Source: Flavobacteria bacterium RIFCSPLOWO2_12_FULL_31_7
GTDB taxonomy: Bacteria > Bacteroidota > Bacteroidia > Flavobacteriales > Flavobacteriaceae
DNA: 9,857 bases
Direction: 5' to 3'
NCBI GenBank assembly: GCA_001800945.1
Contig: MGWJ01000186.1
Coordinates: 917-10,773 of the forward strand
Position 1 is the first letter of the stretch, and each line of letters begins with the position of its first letter. Both the position numbers and the translations under genes were made by a program. Below the pieces are notes generated by a model. It searched no databases, was not told the DNA's origin, and saw only the letters and a list, made by a program, of their open reading frames with translations. Shown here piece by piece: positions 6,458 to 9,857 of this stretch.

Positions 6458-6465
6458 CAAAAATA
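6458..6465 (-). promoter_or_regulatory. Predicted -7 element for the riboswitch-btuB transcript
   Basis: TATTTTTG on the minus strand matches TAnnTTTG exactly. It lies 30 nt past the cobC stop and about 47 nt before the first conserved riboswitch base, leaving a short leader. No -33 TTG is found at standard spacing. If used, it makes btuB independently transcribed from the cob genes, although readthrough from them is not excluded because no terminator is seen after cobC. Confidence 0.45.
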
Positions 6466-6494
6466 GGAATTATTTCAAGAAATCCTACATTTAC

Positions 6495-7016
6495 TTACAA
6501 TTCTAAACGAATTACTTCTCCGAAAGAAATTTTATAAAGCGAAAAAGCATCTTTAAGTTTGGTTTTATGATAGTGTGATAAAATACTTCTTATCGTACCA
6601 TCGTGACAAAAAAGTATCATTTTATCTTCTTTTTTTTGAAGTAATTCTGAGTAGAACTCAATAGCACGTTGGTATAAATCTTCGAAAGATTCGCCATTTG
6701 GAACTTTGACAGTAACAAAATTATCCATCCAAGGATTAATTTCTTCTAATGGAATATCATTCCAAGCTTTTAACTCCCAGTTTCCGAAATTCATTTCTTT
6801 CAATCGAGCATCAAAAATGATAGATTCAGAAAAAAATTCTGCCATTTTTTTACATCTGATTAATGGACTTGAATACACAATGGCATCAGCAGGAAGTTGT
6901 TCTTTAATTCCTTGAAAAATATCTAAATAAGGTTCTTTGATATCCACATCGGCTTGACCGTAACAAATACCTTTTGGTGCAACCGTTTCTGTATGACGAA
7001 CTAAATAAATTTCCAT
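6495..7016 (-). CDS. cobC: Alpha-ribazole phosphatase, histidine phosphatase superfamily
   Basis: Starting at ATG 7016-7014 gives 173 residues beginning MEIYLVRHTET, where R7-H8 is the catalytic phosphohistidine motif of the superfamily. An upstream in-frame start would add 20 residues read through the cobS 3' end and is rejected. Other family marks are SSPLIRC (49-55), EMNFGNWE (74-81), PNGESF (106-111) and FCHDGTIR (136-143) with the second histidine H138. CobC removes the 5'-phosphate from alpha-ribazole phosphate or from adenosylcobalamin 5'-phosphate, the last step of nucleotide-loop assembly. It is cytosolic. The superfamily also holds phosphoglycerate mutase-like enzymes, but length and position directly behind cobS support the CobC role. 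Its first 16 nt overlap the end of cobS, suggesting coupled translation. Confidence 0.9.
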   Translation of the reverse strand: MEIYLVRHTETVAPKGICYGQADVDIKEPYLDIFQGIKEQLPADAIVYSSPLIRCKKMAEFFSESIIFDARLKEMNFGNWELKAWNDIPLEEINPWMDNFVTVKVPNGESFEDLYQRAIEFYSELLQKKEDKMILFCHDGTIRSILSHYHKTKLKDAFSLYKISFGEVIRLEL

Positions 7017-7798
7017 AAAGCAATAATTGATAAATAAATTACTAGTTCCGCTATTTGTTGCACTGCGCCTAAACAATCACCCGTGTAACCGCCAATCCAT
7101 TTTTTAAAATAACGAATCGCAAAGAATCGTAAAACGATAAGCGGAATTAAAATTAATACATATTTCCAATTTGAAAACATGATAAAAACTATTGGTGCTA
7201 ATCCGAACACAAAAGCGCCTAAAATTTCTTTCCAAGTATTTTGTTTAGCAATCGGTTTACTTTTTGACAATTCATCTTCACGAACATAATCTGTTGTGAA
7301 AATAATTGAAATAGCTGTTAATCGGCTTAAAGCGTGAACCAAAATAAAAGTTATTAAACATCCTGTAAGTATAAGAGTATCATTCCAATCTGTATCAATA
7401 ACTTCTTTAATCGCATAAAACTTAACCGCAAATAACAACACTAAACCAATTGCACCATACGCACCAATGGCACTATCCTTCATTATTTTTAGAATTTTCT
7501 CTTTCGTCCAACCGCCACCAAAACCATCGCAAACATCAGCAAAACCATCTTCATGAAAAGCACCAGTTGTTAGGATATTTGCAACTAAACTAAATAAAAT
7601 TGCTAAAGCATCTGAATCAAATAACTTGTAGGCTACAAAAAATACTAAAGCACCAATTCCACCAACTATATATCCAATTAATGGAAAATAGCGAGTAGCT
7701 TTGTTTAAATACGTTGGATCGTGTGTGATGTTTTTCGGACAAGGAATTCTTGTGTAAAACATTAGTGCTGTAAAAAATATATTTAGTTGTTTTTTCAT
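7001..7798 (-). CDS. cobS: Adenosylcobinamide-GDP ribazoletransferase (cobalamin synthase)
   Basis: This 265-residue polytopic inner-membrane protein carries the CobS signature at residues 82-92 (HEDGFADVCDG), then GGGWTKEKILKIMKDSAIGA (94-113). The acidic residues are expected to bind Mg2+. Several hydrophobic segments (about 37-57, 64-80, 111-130, 140-165, 190-210, 213-228, 245-263) fit the membrane location. The C-terminal GGYTGDCLGAVQQIAEL is also conserved. The enzyme joins adenosylcobinamide-GDP to alpha-ribazole or its 5'-phosphate, releasing GMP and forming cobalamin or its phosphate. Its lower-ligand substrate would come from the CobT domain encoded upstream; the partner CobU/CobP, which makes cobinamide-GDP, is not in the window. 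It overlaps cobC by 16 nt and follows cobT after a 96-bp gap containing short repeats. Confidence 0.96.
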   Translation of the reverse strand: MKKQLNIFFTALMFYTRIPCPKNITHDPTYLNKATRYFPLIGYIVGGIGALVFFVAYKLFDSDALAILFSLVANILTTGAFHEDGFADVCDGFGGGWTKEKILKIMKDSAIGAYGAIGLVLLFAVKFYAIKEVIDTDWNDTLILTGCLITFILVHALSRLTAISIIFTTDYVREDELSKSKPIAKQNTWKEILGAFVFGLAPIVFIMFSNWKYVLILIPLIVLRFFAIRYFKKWIGGYTGDCLGAVQQIAELVIYLSIIALWKFI

Positions 7799-7859
7799 GT
7801 TTGGTATGGTTTAATTTGTCACGAAGACAAAAAGTCGCGAAGGTTCTATCACTTGTTCC

Positions 7860-7908
7860 TTTTTACTTTTTACTTGGCTTTTTTTACTTGGCTCTTACTT
7901 ATTACTCA
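7860..7908. repeat. Heptamer (7-bp period) low-complexity repeat at the cobT 3' end
   Basis: Starting at 7860 the plus strand reads in 7-base steps TTTTTAC, TTTTTAC, TTGGCTT, TTTTTAC, TTGGCTC, TTACTTA, TTACTCA. The 13-mer TTTTTACTTGGCT occurs twice exactly, at 7867-7879 and 7881-7893, 14 bp apart. The patch includes the last codons and stop of the cobT gene and part of the gap to cobS. Tandem slippage is the simplest origin. Next to it, 7820-7842 carries CACGAAGAC and GTCGCGAAGG, resembling GCGAAGG-type intergenic motifs I have seen in Flavobacterium genomes. Confidence 0.6.
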
Positions 7909-9571
7909 CTCCAGCACTTTCAAAAGTTGCCATTTCATTTAAAAAAGTTACTGCCGATTTAACAATTGGAAATGCCACTGCACAACCACTTCCTTCGCCT
8001 AATCTCATATTTAAAGATAAAATGGGTTCTACTTGTAAATAATTTAGTAAATCGATGTGGGCTTTTTCTTCCGAACAATGCGAAAAAATAGCGTTTTGTT
8101 TAATAGCTGGATTTTTTTGATACGCAATCAAAAACGCTACTGTAGAAATAAATCCATCCACTAAAATTAGCATCTTATTTTTATAGGCTTGTAACATTCC
8201 GCCAGCCATTTGCAAAATTTCAAAACCTCCGAAATGAGATACTAAATTTTCCCAAGTTGCATCTTCTTCAAAACTAGAAATCGCTTTAGATAAAATTTCA
8301 ATCTTATTTTTTAATTTTTCATCCATGACTCCCGTTCCTTTTCCTACACAATCTTGAATTGGAATTTTTGTCAATACACTCATTAAAACCGAAGCGGTTG
8401 ATGTATTTCCGATGCCCATTTCTCCAAAACCAATACAATTACTTCCAGATTTATATATTTCGTTTACAACATCAGCTCCATTTTGAAAACACAAATTCAT
8501 TTCCTCCAAACTCATCGCTGATGTGGTTAAAAAGGATTGCGTTCCTTTGGCAATTTTGGTATTGATAATTGAAGTATTCGTTGGAAAATCGTAATTCACT
8601 CCCGCATCGACAATTTTTAAATCAATATTATTCTGCTTACAAAATACAGAAATAGCTGCGCCTCCTTTTAAGAAAGTTTCTACCATTTGGCGAGTTACTT
8701 CTTGTGGATACGCGCTTACTCCGTGATTCGCAATTCCGTGATCGGCAGCAAAAACAACTATGGTAGGATTTTCAATTTTTGGGGCTTCCGATTGAAACAC
8801 TAAACCAATTTGTAAAGCTAATTTTTCTAATCTTCCAAGTGAACCTAATGGTTTTGTTTTTTGATTAATCTTATCAATCAATTTATCTTTTAATTCTGAT
8901 GAATTCGAATGCAACACTGCAAAATTCTCTAATTCTAAATGGTTGACTGGCGTAAAACTCTCAATTTTTGTGACGATTGGTTTTTCTAATTTTTGTTTCC
9001 AATCCAATTGTTGCAACATCGGTTGTTTTCCATAATCTGTTGCAGGTTTTCCGATACAGAAATACCCTAAAGGTTCGATATAATCAGGTAAATTTAATAG
9101 CTTTTTAAAATGATGGTAATTGATAATCGAAACCCAGCCCATCGAATAACCTTGTTCGGTTAACGACAACCAAATGTTCTGTGCCGCACAAACCGAACTA
9201 AATTTCACAGCTTCATTACTACCAACCGTTCCAATCGTAAATTTATCTAAAACTGAACGATCATAAGCAATTACCAATCCGATGGGTGCTTCTTCGATAG
9301 CTTCTAATTTTAATTCTAAATAGGATTTCTTTTGCGATTCAGAATCCGTTTGATTTGCTGATTTTTTATGATATGAAGTAAATAATTCTTTGACTTGTTT
9401 TTTTATTTCTGATGATTCGATGATATAATAACGAGTCGCATCTGTTAATCCAACAGATGGTGCTTTATGTCCGGCATCTAAAGCTTTTTCCCATACTTCA
9501 ACAGGAACTTCGTCAGCAGTAAAATGACGTGTATCTCTTCGTTCGGAAATGATTTCGTATAATGATTTCAT
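7895..9571 (-). CDS. cobT: BluB-CobT fusion: 5,6-dimethylbenzimidazole synthase plus phosphoribosyltransferase
   Basis: This 558-residue protein joins two enzymes. Residues 1-200 are a flavin-binding nitroreductase-fold domain of the BluB type: RRDTRHF (11-17), APSVG (38-42), LKLEAIEEAP (87-96), VCAAQNIWLS (127-136) and GWVSI (145-149). BluB splits FMNH2 with oxygen to make dimethylbenzimidazole. Residues 210-553 are a full CobT: PLGSLGRLE (241-249), AADHGI (275-280), YPQEVTRQM (288-296), GEMGIGNTS (383-391), GKGTGV (410-415), GGFEILQMAGG (448-458) and MRLGEGSG (522-529), where E526 matches the catalytic base. CobT transfers phosphoribose from nicotinate mononucleotide to the base, giving alpha-ribazole phosphate. 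The fusion puts two consecutive steps in one chain. In the BluB part, the usual MQPW after APSVG is replaced by TDAT. The gene is 5 nt behind the DUF71 gene; a CobT of normal length alone would be about 350 residues. Confidence 0.93.
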   Translation of the reverse strand: MKSLYEIISERRDTRHFTADEVPVEVWEKALDAGHKAPSVGLTDATRYYIIESSEIKKQVKELFTSYHKKSANQTDSESQKKSYLELKLEAIEEAPIGLVIAYDRSVLDKFTIGTVGSNEAVKFSSVCAAQNIWLSLTEQGYSMGWVSIINYHHFKKLLNLPDYIEPLGYFCIGKPATDYGKQPMLQQLDWKQKLEKPIVTKIESFTPVNHLELENFAVLHSNSSELKDKLIDKINQKTKPLGSLGRLEKLALQIGLVFQSEAPKIENPTIVVFAADHGIANHGVSAYPQEVTRQMVETFLKGGAAISVFCKQNNIDLKIVDAGVNYDFPTNTSIINTKIAKGTQSFLTTSAMSLEEMNLCFQNGADVVNEIYKSGSNCIGFGEMGIGNTSTASVLMSVLTKIPIQDCVGKGTGVMDEKLKNKIEILSKAISSFEEDATWENLVSHFGGFEILQMAGGMLQAYKNKMLILVDGFISTVAFLIAYQKNPAIKQNAIFSHCSEEKAHIDLLNYLQVEPILSLNMRLGEGSGCAVAFPIVKSAVTFLNEMATFESAGVSNK

Positions 9572-9576
9572 ATAGT

Positions 9577-9857
9577 CTAATTATTTTCTTCCCAAACTAT
9601 AAAACAATATTTTTCATACGTTTGTTTATTATATTTTGGCAACGTAATTTTCTCTTTGAATAATGGACAATTGATCACTAAAGTATGATATTCTCCATTT
9701 TCGCCGCAAGGATCAATTCCTTTTTGTTGTAATTCGATTGCTAATGCTTTGGTTACGATTCGACCTAAATACGATTCACCCATTTCCAAATTACACGAAA
9801 CAATCATGGTTTCAATTCCAGCATCAATCATTTGAAAAACCAATTCGAATCTATCTT
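9577..9857 (-). CDS. DUF71/COG2102 ATP-pyrophosphatase (diphthine-ammonia ligase-like), 5' truncated
   Basis: The frame is open from the window edge to the TAG at 9579-9577, giving about 92 C-terminal residues of a protein normally around 220-240 residues long. The fragment contains the family core GRIVTKALAIELQQKGIDPC and then GENGEYHTLVINCPLF; the GENGEYHT block is diagnostic of DUF71. The ATP-binding SGGKDS loop would lie upstream, outside the window. Archaeal and eukaryotic relatives amidate diphthine, a modification bacteria lack. Comparative genomics has predicted that bacterial DUF71 members near cobalamin genes act in B12 salvage. Its placement 5 nt before the bluB-cobT fusion fits that prediction. 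The exact reaction is unknown, and an internal TTG at 9843 is not the start because homologous sequence continues upstream. Confidence 0.85.
   Translation of the reverse strand, partial: DRFELVFQMIDAGIETMIVSCNLEMGESYLGRIVTKALAIELQQKGIDPCGENGEYHTLVINCPLFKEKITLPKYNKQTYEKYCFIVWEENN

Noticed and set aside
7017..7076. Longer N-terminus for cobC reading back into cobS
   Set aside because: The extra 20 residues come from the coding end of cobS in another frame, and the catalytic LVRH motif normally lies within the first ten residues, as it does from ATG 7016.
7860..7908. Possible CRISPR array
   Set aside because: The repeat unit is 7 bp with no spacers and no cas gene nearby, so it is a simple tandem repeat.
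1..9857. Mobile element, prophage, toxin-antitoxin or defence system
   Set aside because: No transposase, integrase, terminal inverted repeats, toxin family or defence domain is visible. The DUF2975-HTH pair has a superficial toxin-antitoxin layout, but the membrane protein is not toxin-like and the HTH belongs to the YozG group.

Overview
The window looks like chromosomal DNA from a Flavobacterium-like member of the Bacteroidota. The evidence is the very AT-rich sequence, upstream elements of the TAnnTTTG (-7) type, two DUF4252 proteins, a lipoprotein with a CKDE export signal, a TonB-dependent receptor, and protein sequences typical of Flavobacteriaceae. No ribosomal or tRNA marker is present, so the genus is an inference.

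Left part (1-3040): the plus-strand 3' end of a probable GH20 beta-N-acetylhexosaminidase is followed by a small unrecognised gene. Tail-to-tail with that gene is an AraC-family regulator, which is divergent from a small DUF983 zinc-ribbon membrane protein. Next comes a two-gene operon of a DUF2975 membrane protein and a tiny YozG-type Cro/CI regulator. A palindrome made of TTTATTG/CAATAAA units sits inside this operon's predicted promoter. A bidirectional hairpin terminator closes the block.

Middle part (3062-4170): two adjacent minus-strand DUF4252 genes encode a secreted protein and then a lipoprotein. They share a predicted promoter.

Right part (4196-9857): everything is on the minus strand and concerns vitamin B12. 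In transcription order there is a DUF71/COG2102 ATP-pyrophosphatase cut by the window edge, a BluB-CobT fusion, CobS, and a CobC-type alpha-ribazole phosphatase overlapping cobS by 16 nt. A textbook cobalamin riboswitch follows, then a BtuB-like TonB-dependent receptor ending at a strong intrinsic terminator. Together these suggest uptake of corrinoids across the outer membrane and completion of the lower nucleotide loop: 5,6-dimethylbenzimidazole is made and activated by the fusion, joined to the corrinoid by CobS, and the 5'-phosphate is removed by CobC. No corrin-ring synthesis gene is visible, which fits salvage, but the upstream part of the cluster is outside the window.

I found no phage, transposon, CRISPR or defence system. 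The points most worth following are the BluB-CobT fusion with an altered BluB motif, the DUF71 gene in a B12 operon, the palindromic operator candidate before the DUF2975 gene, and a heptameric repeat patch between cobT and cobS.
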